64,000 bases of DNA. Origin: Lactuca virosa (Eukaryota; Streptophyta; Magnoliopsida; Asterales; Asteraceae). This document shows positions 1 to 11,439 of the stretch, piece after piece. A program made the position numbers and the translations under genes. The DNA lies in the NCBI GenBank assembly GCA_928212115.1, contig CAKMRJ010005745.1, positions 80,110,635 to 80,174,634 of the forward strand, read 5' to 3'. Every line of letters begins with the position of its first letter. The first letter of the stretch is position 1. The notes below the pieces were generated by a model, which worked only from the letters and a program-made list of their open reading frames with translations, was not told where the DNA came from and did not search any database.

Positions 1-1470
1 TAGTTTAAGCGAACTAGGAATTTGTAGGATTTCTAGACTTAAACTTAGAATGCTAAGTGATGATTGTGAGATGAGTAGTGTCTACCATATTTTAGACACA
101 AGCACTAGTATATTTTAGGAAAGATGCCTAAAATGTTTTATGTGCTAAATGCTATATTTTTGCTATATAGACATTGTTTGTTCGGATCTATGGTCTGTTG
201 CCGACCAGATCTGGAAACCTTATGTGTTTAGGATTCTAAGCGTATGACTACGGTATTAGAACTCGCATGTAAACATTTCGGAGTGTTACGATGGGAGATT
301 TATACGTCTATCGTAAATAAAGCTTTCTTATCTTAAATTCTCGCCTGGTACACCGAACGTATGCTTGGGTGTACAAAACGTTATGGTGAAGACTCGTAGA
401 TAATTGAGTAAATGGAGGAAATGAAAGGCTTATGATAGTGAATGACACCTATCGGAAGATATCGTAAGACTGGTATCTTGCCTTTAGAATATGTCTGATA
501 AAAAATAGTGGAACGGTTTTGAGGAGTATGTATGTTTGAAGTACACCTTCGATTGGCAGGATGATGGAACGATTGGTGTATTCTTGAGTTGACCCATCGT
601 CTGGAATTTCCATCACAAACCGAGTCGAAGTAGAATTGATGATTGAAGATACGCATGGAAGAAGTCCTAGTAGAGCCTAGGAAAATTTCTATGATTATTT
701 GGACACATTCGTATGTGTTAAATTGTTTTGTGATTTTAGAGCTTGGGGACTGCGAGACAATACTTGGGACGAGTATGAGTAGGTGTGAATAATAGTAGAG
801 ATCTATACTACTTGAAGCACATGACTCACGCTTGGATAAGGGAAGTCACACGGTTACCAAGAAGCTTGTAATTGAGTTCGTTTTTATTCATATATGTCGT
901 TTACCATTGTTTCGGTAATGAATCCTCAGAAGCTGATTGATATTCTGACCCTAGTGGTTATATCAAATGAGTCCGACTACGGTGAGTTTGTTACGTGGTT
1001 CAGAGAACCAAGTTCGATGAACATCTTACTTTAAGTCAGAAGATTGAAATCAAAGCGATCGATAGCATCCCGCCCGTTGTTAAAGAAGCTTGTAGCCAGA
1101 ATGCTACATGCTAAAATGTGATTATCCACATTAGAATATGAAGGAAGGTATATCCATTCTGGAATTTGACTCAAAGAGACTTGAGTCTAGGCGTTGCATC
1201 ATCCGATGAAAGGTCATTAGAAGCTGACCCATCGATCCGTTACAAATAGATAAGGGGAAGTACTTATCCTAAGAAGAAGAAGGAGTCCTCCATAAGGATT
1301 TATTTTGTAACTTGAAGGTTACGATTGAAAGTCCAACATAGTACGAAGAACAGGTGCAGTATTTAGATCACTGTTATTACTTAGGATGGAGAGATAACAT
1401 ATGGAATCGTTATACAAGCCCTATTTTCGTTGATGATTATGGGACGTAATCATCCTAGGGGGGAGATAAT
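1..1470 (+). pseudogene. Gutted internal region of Gy-A
   Basis: No coding frame of note survives. Bases 1-380 correspond to the leader of Gy-H. About 720-1340 matches the Gy-H segment near 46930-47540, which sits there between the gag zinc knuckle and the RNase H remnant, in the place where protease and reverse transcriptase should be. The block around 1290-1335 ends just where reverse-transcriptase thumb similarity begins in Gy-H; after it Gy-A jumps to its 3' end. RNase H, integrase and chromodomain are missing. Small open frames here are on the opposite strand and meaningless. Confidence 0.7.
1455..1470 (+). other. Polypurine tract of Gy-A
   Basis: Purine run CTAGGGGGGGAGATAAT lies immediately before the TGTAACGCCC start of the LTR, the normal position for the plus-strand primer. 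It fixes the element's orientation and the LTR boundary. Confidence 0.85.
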
Positions 1471-2174
1471 TGTAACGCCCGTAGATCTGTGGCTAGTAAT
1501 TTAAGGACAAGGAGCGTGAAAAGTGACTTTTGATAAAAGATTATTAGAATGAATAATCTTAACTAAGTTGTAGTGGTCGTGACAAGGATTCTGGATATTT
1601 AAAGAATGCCGAAATCCGAGCTATAACAAAGAAGTTATGACTTGTCGAAGTTTCGCGACAGAACCGGCACGACACAGCGCGACGTAAATAGTGAATTTAC
1701 GATAGAGCGATATTTGGCTTTAGCGATCTAACGAAAGTCGTAGAATACGTAAACCGAGAGCGTGCATAAAAAGAACGTCTAAATCTGACTTCGTATGAGG
1801 AAGTATTATTTTTTGAAGTTTCGACTTAGCGGTATGCAGCCCAAAGTTCGAATATGAGATCGAGTGGCTTCTAGCCAAAATAATCTAAACATGAATCGAA
1901 GATCTCGTCGATGGTAATGGCGACGGTTAAAAAGATAGACGAAAACGGACGTCAGATGAAGGAGTTGTAAATTCCTAACGGAGTTTTCCTGGTCCCAGCC
2001 TACAAACATAATATAATAAAAGTTAAATTCAAAATTAGCCGATGGAGTGTAAACGAGAGTTGTAGAGCATAATCTCCACCTACGGTGGATATAAAGAACG
2101 TCGAAAACGGCGGTCGTATGCAAAAGATATGAATTTATGAAGTTCGAGGCACGAACTTCAACCCCTGTATCAGA

Positions 2175-2327
2175 GCTCACGACGTGAGCACAGTGGCTCA
2201 CGACGTGAGCAGGTGATAGAATCCTCCAGGGCAAGTTGCCTGATGAAGAACGCCATGACATCGAGCTCACGACGTGAGCATAGTGGCTCACGACGTGAGC
2301 ATGGGATTTTCAAACCTCCATAAATAG
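2175..2327 (+). promoter_or_regulatory. LTR promoter of Gy-A: four near-palindromes and TATA box
   Basis: GCTCACGACGTGAGC (7-bp arms around one base) occurs at 2175-2189, 2196-2210, 2265-2279 and 2286-2300, i.e. two pairs with 21-bp spacing, 90 bp apart. ATAAATAG at 2320-2327 follows 20 bp after the last copy. The repeats contain the ACGTG core recognised by plant bZIP factors (established for the motif, inferred here). The arrangement looks like an upstream activating cluster for LTR transcription. Confidence 0.6.
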
Positions 2328-2884
2328 AAAGGAAGGCCAGCTGAGTTTTTGTTGCTCAATCTTCTTCCTCTCACACCGTATTACCTCGATTTACATGCAA
2401 GTTATACCCCAAAGCCCTGGTATCATCCCGAGACCCGAAGCGAGTCCCGAAGCACCGAAGATCCCAAAAAGAAAGAGTTTCGAGCTGAAGCTCTGCCCGC
2501 GAGAAGTCCCGTTTTGAGAAAAAAACATTCTGGTTTCACGGAAGAATACGGCTTGAAGATCCGTAGTGTTGTCCGGGGTATTATCATGTTCTCGGGTAGG
2601 GTCCTACGCATACCAGAGTACTATAATGTGCCAGAAGTAGTATCATGTACGACAGTCTTTTTTGACACTATTGTGTGTCGGTTACGGGAGCGTACGGGAG
2701 TACTCTATTAGTATTTCCCCATACTTTTTATTTTGAAAGAGCTTGGAGTCATCGTTTCTTTATGAAGTGATGGACGAGCTTCATCTGTCAGCGTTTCTTT
2801 TCACGAAGTAACTGAGGGAACTTCGTAGACTGCCTAATAAAGTGTGTCGGTAATAGACCACTAATAGGTATGTCTGGTGTTATA

Positions 2885-3000
2885 TTGCTGGATAGGGTGG
2901 GTCTGGGGGTAAAATACCTCGCGATATTCAGACCACTTTAGCAAAGTTCGATGCTGGATAGGGTGATCTGGGGGTAAAATACCTCACGAAATTCGGACCA
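2885..3000 (+). repeat. Tandem duplication (~60 bp x 2) in the Gy-A LTR
   Basis: Two adjacent copies of a segment containing GCTGGATAGGGTG, TCTGGGGGTAAAATACCTC and a following CAGACCA/CGGACCA. They differ by several substitutions. Confidence 0.75.
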
Positions 3001-3259
3001 CGTCTAGGCATTTTTATCTAGATAACTACCCCTGACTTAATTGTCTTGTGGTCTTTTTACGACGGAGGTTCGTGGTGTGAAACTTATTCATTCTCCTCAT
3101 TTGATGTCTTTATTGATCATCGTTTGCTGGCAGGGGAATTTCCGAAGCAGCTTCGTCAATTCGTTGTTCATATCGATTCCTTAGACTAGATCTCGTAAGA
3201 TCATTGTGTAGGGTCAGTATGTGGGGATCGACGGGATGGGATAATTGTTTTAGAAATAT

Positions 3260-3304
3260 GATATATATATATATTATATATATATATATAATATATATAT
3301 ATAT
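3260..3304. repeat. AT-rich microsatellite
   Basis: Nearly pure alternating A/T for about 45 bp inside the Gy-A LTR, with two phase breaks. No counterpart is seen in the Gy-H LTRs, so it probably expanded after divergence. Confidence 0.95.
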
Positions 3305-3314
3305 GTTATTAATA

Positions 3315-3475
3315 ATAGTGGTCTATTCGACATAAATTGCAGAGGAAAGCAATGTTGTCACCCGTTTGGTTGTCTATTCGACATAAATTGCTGGGGAAAG
3401 CAATGTTGTCACTCCGATGGCTGTCCTATTTGACTTAAATTGCTAAGGAAAACCCCGAAGCAGAGTTGTCGCCCC
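3315..3475 (+). repeat. Diverged tandem triplication (~57 bp) in the Gy-A LTR
   Basis: Three copies built on GTCTATTCGACATAAATTGC followed by GGAAAGCAATGTTGTCAC. The third copy is more diverged. The block lies between the promoter and the 3' CTCAC/CAGG module, the position where several other LTRs here carry a short-period array. Confidence 0.75.
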
Positions 3476-4058
3476 ATTGAAAAATCCTTAGACTAGGTCC
3501 TTATAAGTAGAACTTTAGGGACTTAAAGTGAGGAATACGGGGGAACAGGAAATCACCTTAGGACATCCTGAGAATAATGAATGAAGGATAGTGATTCTTA
3601 GGGTAAAACCTTAAGAAATAAAGAAGAACTGGATGGATAATTGGGTTGATTGTTTGATGATTGATTAATAATTATATAATTGTGGGTTGAAAACCCTATT
3701 GCTCACTATGCTCCCAAACCTGACCAACTCAGTTTTCTTTGCATTACAGGTAATAGCACCAGAGTATAAGTTGGTTGACTTGACGAGAGATTCTGGATTA
3801 TAGACGAGTAGTTGTAAATAACCGATGTAAGGTTAAATGGTACTGTTTATGCTTTATGGTCTGTATCGGAACATGAAATCTCGAGGTTTTCTTATTTAAT
3901 GAAAAGTTACATTCTCTTTGAGAACTGTTTTGATAAAGTTTTATCATATTTTGTTTTGGAACAAATTCCGCAACTGTTTTCTTTAAAAACATTACTTGAT
4001 TTTAAAACAAAGCATAAACAAATCGGTCTTTTCTGGCCGTGAAATTGGGGATGTCACA

Positions 4059-5364
4059 CCGTCCTCTTCCTTTCTTCCTTCCCACTCATAAAACAAAACC
4101 CTAATTCTAAGTTAGTCAGCCGCCATATGTAACCCTCCAGCCTCCACCAATCGCTCTCTCGTTCTTCCGATCAGCTTATGGCCACATACCAACTACCGTA
4201 TCAACCGATGCCCTGCCGCTGATGTCAGCTGTCAACCACACTTCATCACTCTTGTTGCCGACGACGGCGAGGACCAGAGCGGAGGTCCCTTCTTCCGCTG
4301 TTGCGGTTGTCGTTCGCGGTGGCATTTTTCTCGTTCCTCGGTGCTACACCACAGCCACGTCCGCCATCGCTCACGCGATTCTTCTTCTCCGCTGCTCCAG
4401 TCCCATTCACTCCGAGGGAGGCTGCTACGCCACACCTTAAGCTTGGGTGTTGCAAGTATGTGTGTGTATTTTGGGTGTTGATGTACGTTGTGGGTGTGCT
4501 TGTTGGCCAGGAAAACCGAGAACGACCACCATGGCAGCCAACCATGGTGGCTGCGCCACTTCTACTCTTTTGCCGCCTTTCTACCGCCATCAACCGCCGT
4601 ACTGGGTGGGGTTGCGTGCATGAGTTAATGCGTGCGTGTGGTGTGTGTTTCTGCATAAAATAATGAATTGGTGGCTTGTTGTCGGATTTTGACTCGAAAG
4701 CACCACCACCGTTGCGAGGTGGTGGTGTTGTCGTCGTGAGCCGCCGTCGACACCACCGCCCCGAGGTGGCAGTGGGTGGTGCCCGACTTAGTGAAAACCC
4801 TAATCAGCCTAAATTTTAATCTTAGACCTATTTGCAAGCATGTGGTTGGAAAACCTAATGTCATGAAACCCTAATTTTGGAATTTATCGGAACCACACTG
4901 GAAGTATTTACTAAACTTAAAAATTTAATTAATAATCCCTTGCAATTAACTTAAGGCAATATTGGAATTAATGGATTAAGTCCTTAATGGATTAAGTCCT
5001 TAATGGGTTAAGTAAGAACACTTAACCCTAATCGTCATTTTATCTGAAAACCCTAATTATGCTGGGCTTTGAGTTGGCCTTTTCCTTTTCGGGTTTCGGG
5101 TTTGGGTTGGTTGAGTTCTTGTTGGGCCATCTAAAAATAGCTGTATGGATAGGATATGTGGATGGGCTTTAGGGTAACGCCCATGTAAGGCGTTTGGGCC
5201 CAATTTGGAAAATTGGGCCACTATATTGGGGTTGATTTATTATTTGGCTTTTGGGCCTTCAGAGTTTGAGTTGGACCTTAGGATTAAATCAAGCTAGGTT
5301 AGGGGTAAAATAGCATTTTACCCCAAGTGTGGTTTATGGTTATGCATTGAAACCCGATGGACTT
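4059..5364 (+). repeat. Fragment of an unassigned LTR (no gene supported)
   Basis: No gene is supported. The first part (to about 4150) is a pyrimidine-rich, ACCCTAAT-containing leader like those after TATA boxes in the other LTRs. About 4200-4800 is GC-rich, with overlapping open frames on both strands and CACC-rich low complexity. From about 5045 it becomes rich in TTGGGCC, and around 5195-5345 it follows, at a distance, the Gy-B LTR near 7000-7150 (GGGCC..AATTGGGCCA, then a GGGGTA.AAT.....ATTTTACC block). I read it as the middle of a gypsy LTR whose start was removed at the Gy-A boundary and whose end was lost at a junction near 5364. A captured host fragment around 4200-4700 cannot be excluded. 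Confidence 0.5.
4701..4727. repeat. Perfect 10-bp inverted repeat (CACC-rich hairpin)
   Basis: CACCACCACC and GGTGGTGGTG are separated by 7 bases, giving a perfect GC-rich stem. It lies in the unassigned LTR fragment. Low-complexity trinucleotide content may explain it. Confidence 0.8.
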
Positions 5365-5808
5365 AGGGAGGTCCCGGGTGTTCTCCAGGAAAGCAGCCAT
5401 GTGGCACAGAGGAGTAGGAGCGATTTCAGTAAATTGGGGGTCTATGTGTGGAATTGCTTGTATTCGGTAGTCGCAGTTGATCTGTGATTTTGTTCATTAG
5501 GAAGCCTCAAGGTATTACTAGTGGGAAGTATTCTATCAAACTGGTTTGTTGTGAAATCAGTTCGATGACGATTCGATGTTATATTTCTGTCAAGGAGACA
5601 AACCATCTCGAGCTATAAAGCAGATGTGATCAGGTTGCAAGGGATTCGTTCATATTCGGGTTCTAGAACCCTATGAGGGTTGATTTCGGTGGCCTTGGAA
5701 AGGCTATGGTCTTGCTCGGGGCTGTGGCCATGAGGCCTTATTTATTTGGCGTGAGGAATGGTAAGAATGATTTCGAGGACGAAATCTAATTTAAGTGGGG
5801 GAAGAGTT
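5365..5808 (+). repeat. Duplicate 3' internal fragment of Gy-B with polypurine tract
   Basis: From GGGAGGTCCCGGGTGTTCTC to the purine run before TGTAACACCC, this segment follows 19245-19696 with small indels. One example is about 12 bases missing near 5618 relative to 19500. Similarity stops abruptly at the left edge, a deletion or recombination breakpoint. Confidence 0.85.
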
Positions 5809-6082
5809 TGTAACACCCGGTTTTGAAAGTGCTCGTTTGTGTCTTCGGAGGCCAAGGGTATAAACGTAATGTGGCAATTCGGTCTTTTATGGGTCTCGGG
5901 TTTTATCCGAAAGGTTTTTAGGCTTGGGGTGTAGCTTGGAGCATAGGGCTTCATGCCACCTTTTCGTTAGATATAAATTTCGTCGAAACGGACTTAGAAC
6001 GAAGAAGTTATAATAGTTCGAAGTTGTTGGCAGAATTGGTCCCTGAATCGAAAAGTTTTCATGCAAGGTGGCAGCCAGGTGA

Positions 6083-6208
6083 GTACGCCCATCGTAAGCT
6101 GGGGTATGCCCAGCGTAGGGGTGTAAGGTGGATTCGGGTGTTGGAGGCGTACGCCCAGCGTACGCTCAGAGTTTCTAAACCTAATTTTAGGGCTATGCCA
6201 CTATAAAA
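6083..6208 (+). promoter_or_regulatory. LTR-a promoter: TACGC/GCGTA palindromes and TATA box
   Basis: Imperfect copies of TACGCCCAGCGTA (arms TACGC/GCGTA) lie at about 6083-6165, followed by TATAAAA at 6202-6208. The same order occurs in LTR-b (19972-20076). It is inferred to drive element transcription. Confidence 0.6.
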
Positions 6209-7465
6209 GGAATAATATGCCTCTTTGGTCAGCCTCCATTTCATCTTTAGGAAGCCACCACGAAACCCTAACCCTCCCATGAGTGTTCTTGGAGTTTTGG
6301 ATGCCATTAGAGAGCATTATGGTGTTGTGAATCTATATTCCAAGCAAGTGAAGAGCAAGGCATCGTGATGGTTCAAAGGAGAGGTTGCCGATCTGGGATT
6401 GTTTCTTCTTTCTAACCATTTTAAGGTATAAAGATCTAAACTTGGTGATTATCTTCTTAGATCTCTTCGATTGAGTTTTTGGACGATTTTGGTCCAACGG
6501 TTGAAGCTTTATGACTCAATCTGATTTCTAGGACTTGGAGTTGCTACTCTTAGTTCCTAAATGGGTCCCTAAGGCAGAAATTGCCATCTTGGAGGTCTTA
6601 ATGGGTTCATGCATGATTTAAGACCCTTTCCATGGAAGTAGATTATCATTTTTGGAGTTTGAGCTTATGTGGGTCATGAAAATCCATCAAGTAAGCAACT
6701 TTATGGTTTTAGACGTTGAAGAGGACTTGGATCTGAAATTTTTAGCTTATGGAGTAGAGTATTAAGCACTTAATGGAAAAGTGGCTTAACAGAGGAGTAC
6801 GTTGGGCATACATGCAGGTACGCGGAACGTACACCACCCTCAGCCAGTACGCTTAGCGTACAAGGGAGTACGCCTCGCGTACTCATCAGTTATGGGCTTG
6901 GTGTGTTTTGGGCCTCGGGTTGGGCCAGACAGTGGATTTTTGGCCTTTGGGCCTTAGTGGATCATCAGAAGTCAGATGTTTGGGCTTAAGGTAAGGCCCA
7001 TTGGAGGGGTTTGGCCCAATTTTGCAAATTGGGCCATTAGTAGGCTTCGAAAGCCTACCTAGTGTTGGGATTTTGTTTTGGGATTGGGCCTTAGTTTTGG
7101 ATCGTATTGGGCCCGGGGGTAGAATGGTCATTTTACCACTTGCATGGATTAAGGATTTTGGTATGGGACCCAATTGCTAATTGGGTATATTGCTTGGTAG
7201 TGACAGCTCGGGAAGCTGACGGGCGGGGCAGCAACTAAGGAATTCATGCGGGAAGCTTCTGCAGTGCAAGGTGAGTCTTCCCACCATACCATGGGTCTAA
7301 GGCACCAAGGCCGGCCCCATTTTATGATATGTGGTACACTAGTTGTAGTATAGATATGTGGTATGATAGTTAGCTTTATGCTAAGTGGTATGCTAGTGAT
7401 TATGTACTATGCTATTGACTATGTGGTATGTGTTATGCTAGTTGTCTTTGTGATACTTGCATGGA

Positions 7466-7780
7466 AGACCATGGGGGGAGAGCCCATGGCACTTGGATGT
7501 AAGACCATGTGGGGTAGCCCATGACATTCTAGGTAAAGACCATGTAGGGTAGCCCATGACATTTGATGTAAGACCATGTGGGGTAGCCCATGGCATTCCT
7601 CTGTAAAATCATGTGGGTAGCCCATAACATTGGATGTAAGACCATGTGGGGTAGCCCATGCCATTCCTAAGTAAAGACCATGTAGGGCAGCCCATGGCAT
7701 TGGATGTAAGACCATGTGGGGTAGCTCATGGCATTCCTAGGTAAAGACCATGTCGGGTAGCCCATGGCATTGGATGTAAG
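7466..7780 (+). repeat. 34-36 bp tandem array in Gy-B LTR-a (left part)
   Basis: Units of the form AAGACCATGTGGGGTAGCCC + ATGGCATT alternate between two endings (CCTAGGT and GGATGT), so the higher-order period is about 70 bp. Each unit carries CCATG ... CATGG arms. The array is cut by Co-1 and continues at 15015-15075. Its counterpart in LTR-b is 21340-21582. Confidence 0.9.
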
Positions 7781-8530
7781 TGTTGGATTAGTGTCTAAGT
7801 CCATAACTATAATTGGTATGTACTTGACCGACTCGGCATGGTCCATTTGGGTTGCATGGCATCGGAACATTAGATAGACCGTTTATGAGGAAAAGACATT
7901 TTTGTGACATATTAATATATTATAAGTTCTAATATATTAATATGAAATCATGTTATTTAATTAGTATTGATCAAGAATTAATTTGGACTTAATTTAGTGA
8001 TCAAAAAGAGACTAATTAAATATATGGGGATTGATTGTGTAAATCATTCATTCTTATATATGTGGGCTTATGATCCAAAGATTCCTTTATGTTGGGTTTA
8101 ACCCATGTGGTGATCCATGGATACTCCATGGAGGTTAAAACCCATGGAGCATAAGGAATGGGTAAAGTCATGAGTTACATGGTGTAACCCTAATAGCCAC
8201 ACTATATAAGAACCCTTTAGTTCAAGAAATTGGCACTAGTGATACATATTTTGAGGGCTAGCCGATTTGAACATGTATGTCTTCTTCTCATGGTTATTCC
8301 AAAGTTCATGATGTTGTGTGACCCATTTGAGGTGTCACACTTGGGGCACTAGGCTCTCAAGCTTCATGGAGTCAAGCAACAACAACAAGGTATGTATTCT
8401 ATGTTTTGGTATGCTAGTTAGGATAATACCTTGGATAATCATATTTGCATGTATAATAGAGAAAACATAGATCCAAGGTATTTAGGGTTGCATGTACACT
8501 TAGGAGTGTTAGAATGCTCAAAACCCAACA
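7781..8530 (+). repeat. 5' LTR of Co-1
   Basis: TGTTGGATTAGTG ... AAACCCAACA, 750 bp. It contains a TATATAAG-type box near 8203 (ACTATATAAGAACCC) that would start transcription. It is immediately followed by the tRNA-Met primer site. Confidence 0.93.
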
Positions 8531-8531
8531 G

Positions 8532-8544
8532 TGGTATCAGAGCC
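8532..8544 (+). other. Primer-binding site of Co-1
   Basis: TGGTATCAGAGCC, complementary to the 3' end of plant initiator tRNA-Met, one base after the 5' LTR. Confidence 0.9.
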
Positions 8545-8622
8545 TAGGCTTGTTTTCAATTATACTTGATGCAAATTGCTGAAAAAATGCTGAAAAGTCA
8601 AATTTTGGGCATTCTGGGCACT

Positions 8623-8709
8623 GGACTCGCCGAGTCCACTGATGAACTCGCCGAGTCCATGAAGAAAAATCATCCTACTCGGCGAGTAGGTTGATACACT
8701 CGCGAGTAG
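8623..8709 (+). repeat. Cluster of CTCG-type palindromes in the Co-1 leader
   Basis: GGACTCGCCGAGTCC (8623-8637), GAACTCGCCGAGTCC (8644-8658), CCTACTCGGCGAGTAGG (8674-8690, perfect 8-bp arms) and ACTCGCGAGT (8698-8707) lie about 90-180 nt after the PBS, in the untranslated leader where packaging and dimerisation signals normally reside. Different arms around one CG core suggest selection for pairing. Co-2 keeps the cluster and has extra copies (63043-63158). Confidence 0.75.
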
Positions 8710-10289
8710 GAGGAGCCCCAGACAACATATTTTCGAGTTTTTTTTGGCTAGAAATGGACTAGAAACATTACCCTAAGATGTTTTTGAACTATAAAATGTT
8801 TTTGATGTGGTAATGTTCATTCTAATCCAATTTCAGAAATTGTCAATAGATTCATGTTTTGTATTAGTTTAGTGATTAGGCTAATTACATGAAAAAGTTT
8901 GATTTGAATTATCTTTTCTTATGAGTTGCTTAGATTAATAGAAAAGTTAATTGATTATGTGTTTTCAATCCATTTTAATCTAAGATTTGATTCTAAAATG
9001 TTGTTTTTGTAACTTGTCCTCAAGTTATATGAAAAGTCACATTTAAGTTTCATAAAACTCATAAAAGTTGGTAATGGTTACAAAAAATAAAGAGTCTTGT
9101 CCTCAAGTTATGGAGGTTCAAGAGTCACTTCATTAAGTAATAAAATGTGTAACCTTAATTAATTCCATAAATTACAAAATAAAGAAAAGTTACATTCTTT
9201 TATTAGTTTAAAGTCTTCCATAACTTGTCCTCAAGTTATGGAACTTGAAGAGTTTTTTAATTAAAACTACTTTAAACACATAAGTTATGGAATTAATTAG
9301 TTTTGAATAGTTTCAAAACTTGCCCTCAAGTTTTGAATTTGAAAAGTTTTCTCTTATGAATACTTTAATTCCAAGTTAGCCCTTAGAATTTAAAAGTTAA
9401 AATTCAAACCCTTATACTATTATTATAATTTTAATTATATAGATCTGTATAAGAATATAAAGTCAATCTTACCGTTAGTAGGCCTCATTCACGAAGCCGG
9501 TCTATAAGGGGGGTATAAGGTTACTGCCTATAAAATGGCAGTTTAATGGGTGTCCACTCTCACCCACCGCTTCCTTGACTGGTGGAGGGTCGTTAGCCGA
9601 ACGGGTAGGAAAGGACTATATTCTCTCTCATTAAAAGTATTAATGATAAATACTAAGTAACTAAACACTTGTACATTCCCAATCTTAGTTACTTAGGAAA
9701 ATGTGAAAAGGTGCTAACCCATGAAATTACACTTTGTACCTTACCAAGTCATTAGTGGAGCGCGTGTGGTTAACCGGTACACTAATAAGGCTAGTAAGAG
9801 TGGCAAACGGTAACTTGACTCTATTATAGATCGGTGGCGTGTGTCGTTAACCGGCACATCGATTAGGTGATAAAGTTAAGGGTACCAAGTCAATTTGCAT
9901 GGTTATTCACACCTTGTTTGTGATCCTCGGCATCCCAGTCACAACTTGAGAGGGCACAATCGAGATTCAAACATGCCATTGAAAGTTCAATGTATCTCAA
10001 AAGATCTAGGAGTTTCAAATCCAATTAAAACTTAATTATATTTCGTTTTTCATGGTGGAAATTGGTAAATCGTCATTTACCTACCTTCAACTATTTTATA
10101 ACTTGGATTACGGCCATCCCTCTTCCAGTTATAAATAGGTTGTTGGGTCCTTGCCTTAATATTTCATATTGGGTGTTATATTAAGGACTTTAAATCAACT
10201 CTCTTGAATATCTCCCAAAAGATGATCTTCCCAAATCTCTTGAAACAAGCTTTCCTAAATGAAGATGATGTCCCATGGAAATCATACTT

Positions 10290-10600
10290 CTTTCACCTCC
10301 TCCAATTATTCTCCCTAACCCACAAGTTCCTGAAAAGTTTAAGGTCACTCAAGCCCTATTGGCAAGCAAAGGTCTATATGTGATCACATCTTGGAGATGT
10401 AGTCAGATATTGACAAGCCGGGAGAGTTGGGTGTCAAAGTCTTGAGAAAGTTGGTGACTCAACTATTTCCTAAGACACATAGTGAGTTCCTTTGGGACTC
10501 CTATGAAACAGACTATGACAAGACCCTTAATGATCTTATCTATTTGCTAAGATCAACTTCCTAAAACTTTATGGACATTGACAATGATGACATTGGATAT
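10290..10600 (+). pseudogene. Decayed copia gag remnant (Co-1)
   Basis: A readable stretch (ILPNPQVPEKFKVTQALLAS, about 10305-10368) resembles the N-terminal part of plant copia gag polyproteins. The frame then breaks repeatedly. A later stretch around 10440-10560 stays open but does not reconnect in frame. No zinc knuckle was found. It cannot encode a functional capsid protein. Confidence 0.55.
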
Positions 10601-11439
10601 CCAGTAAAGCTCTCTTCCCAATGGAAAGGGATCGGCCATCATAGTACTCGGTTGACCAAATGGTAAAAAGAAAGGCTAAGTCTGAGATAGTCCCATTATC
10701 AAGGGTCCATTGCCAAAGAAAGGGGCATTAGTTGCGAAGCTGCCAAATTTACCTAAGGATGTTAAAGTCAATAAGTTTGACTCTAACTTCAGGTAAAGTC
10801 ACTATCTAACTCTACTAAGTTTCTATTCTGAGATTCTTGATACATGATGTGACTGGGTCACATGTTGATGTTTTAAGAATCAAAGAAAAAAGTGAAGAAA
10901 CTTAAAGAAAGATTATGCTGAATCTGATCGCGTAGATGGATTTCTATCGCATAGTTTGAAGATCGGATTCTTAAGCTACATCTTAGGAGTTATGATATAT
11001 TGCATAGGATTAGATAACAACAAAGTTTTCATGTGCTTTTGCATTGTAAGGATAGTTTTTCTGCAAAGTTTTAAATAAAAGAATTTTTTTTTATTTATTT
11101 ATTTTAAAATATCCTTACAATGGCATTTGTGAAAACTTTTGTTGCTTATAAGATTCCATTAAGAGCAAGAGTGGAAATATGAATTTGATTCTTTCATTTG
11201 TGGTAGTGTCTAAATTTACCAAATATGGAAAGATTCTCATCACCTAAGTTTCAGTTGGATAGAAACTTGGAATCATGCAAGTTGTATAGCATGATGAATA
11301 AAACTTTCAAGCATTGGAAAAATTAAGACTAAGTACTTGTTCACATGGATGTGTGAGTCAAGTAAAGGATCGAGTACACATTCTTGTGCACTGATCAAGC
11401 CCACCACAAATAATCGTTAAGACTATTCGTCATTATTTA

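Larger units (their letters stand above)
1..4058 (+). mobile_element. Gy-A: Ty3/gypsy-type LTR element, 3' portion (internal region plus 3' LTR)
   Basis: The first bases match, in opposite orientation, the sequence just downstream of the primer-binding site of Gy-H (near 48660), so the window opens a few bases after this element's PBS and its 5' LTR lies outside. The internal region is only about 1.47 kb and ends in a polypurine tract flush with a TGTAACGCCC LTR start. The LTR ends GGGGATGTCACA. Gy-H and Gy-D have related LTRs. The internal region has lost all of pol: it runs from leader through a spacer shared with Gy-H directly to the polypurine tract. It is therefore a deletion derivative or a non-autonomous lineage. 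Which of the two cannot be decided from one copy. Confidence 0.85.
1471..4058 (+). repeat. 3' LTR of Gy-A (2,588 bp)
   Basis: Begins TGTAACGCCCG and ends GATGTCACA, with a polypurine tract directly before it. Aligned by eye it follows the Gy-H LTRs (opposite strand) end to end with clear divergence. Modules in order: four diverged copies of a box like GAAGAAGTTATGA (about 1617-2135), two pairs of a near-palindrome (2175-2300), a TATA-like box (2320), two tandem duplications (about 2885-3000 and 3310-3475), an AT microsatellite, then CTCAC ... CAGG (3702-3750). The 5' LTR and the target duplication cannot be checked in this window. Confidence 0.85.

Noticed and set aside
1806..2291. 161-codon open frame on the minus strand in the Gy-A LTR
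   Set aside because: Antisense to the promoter and palindrome block; its repeated residues come from the GCTCACGACGTGAGC copies and it has no family resemblance.
2349..2711. 120-codon plus-strand frame just after the Gy-A TATA box
   Set aside because: It would be transcribed, but the corresponding part of the Gy-H LTR has no such frame, so it is probably chance in the leader.
3260..3304. AT-rich run as an origin or matrix attachment site
   Set aside because: A simple dinucleotide microsatellite; no supporting motif.
4246..4663. Overlapping 120- and 136-codon frames on both strands
   Set aside because: GC-rich low-complexity sequence opens several frames at once; no start context, exon boundary or protein family could be recognised.
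7419..7870. Repetitive minus-strand frames rich in HGLPHMV-like repeats (also 21308-21571)
   Set aside because: Direct translation of the 34-36 bp Gy-B LTR array; not a repeat protein.
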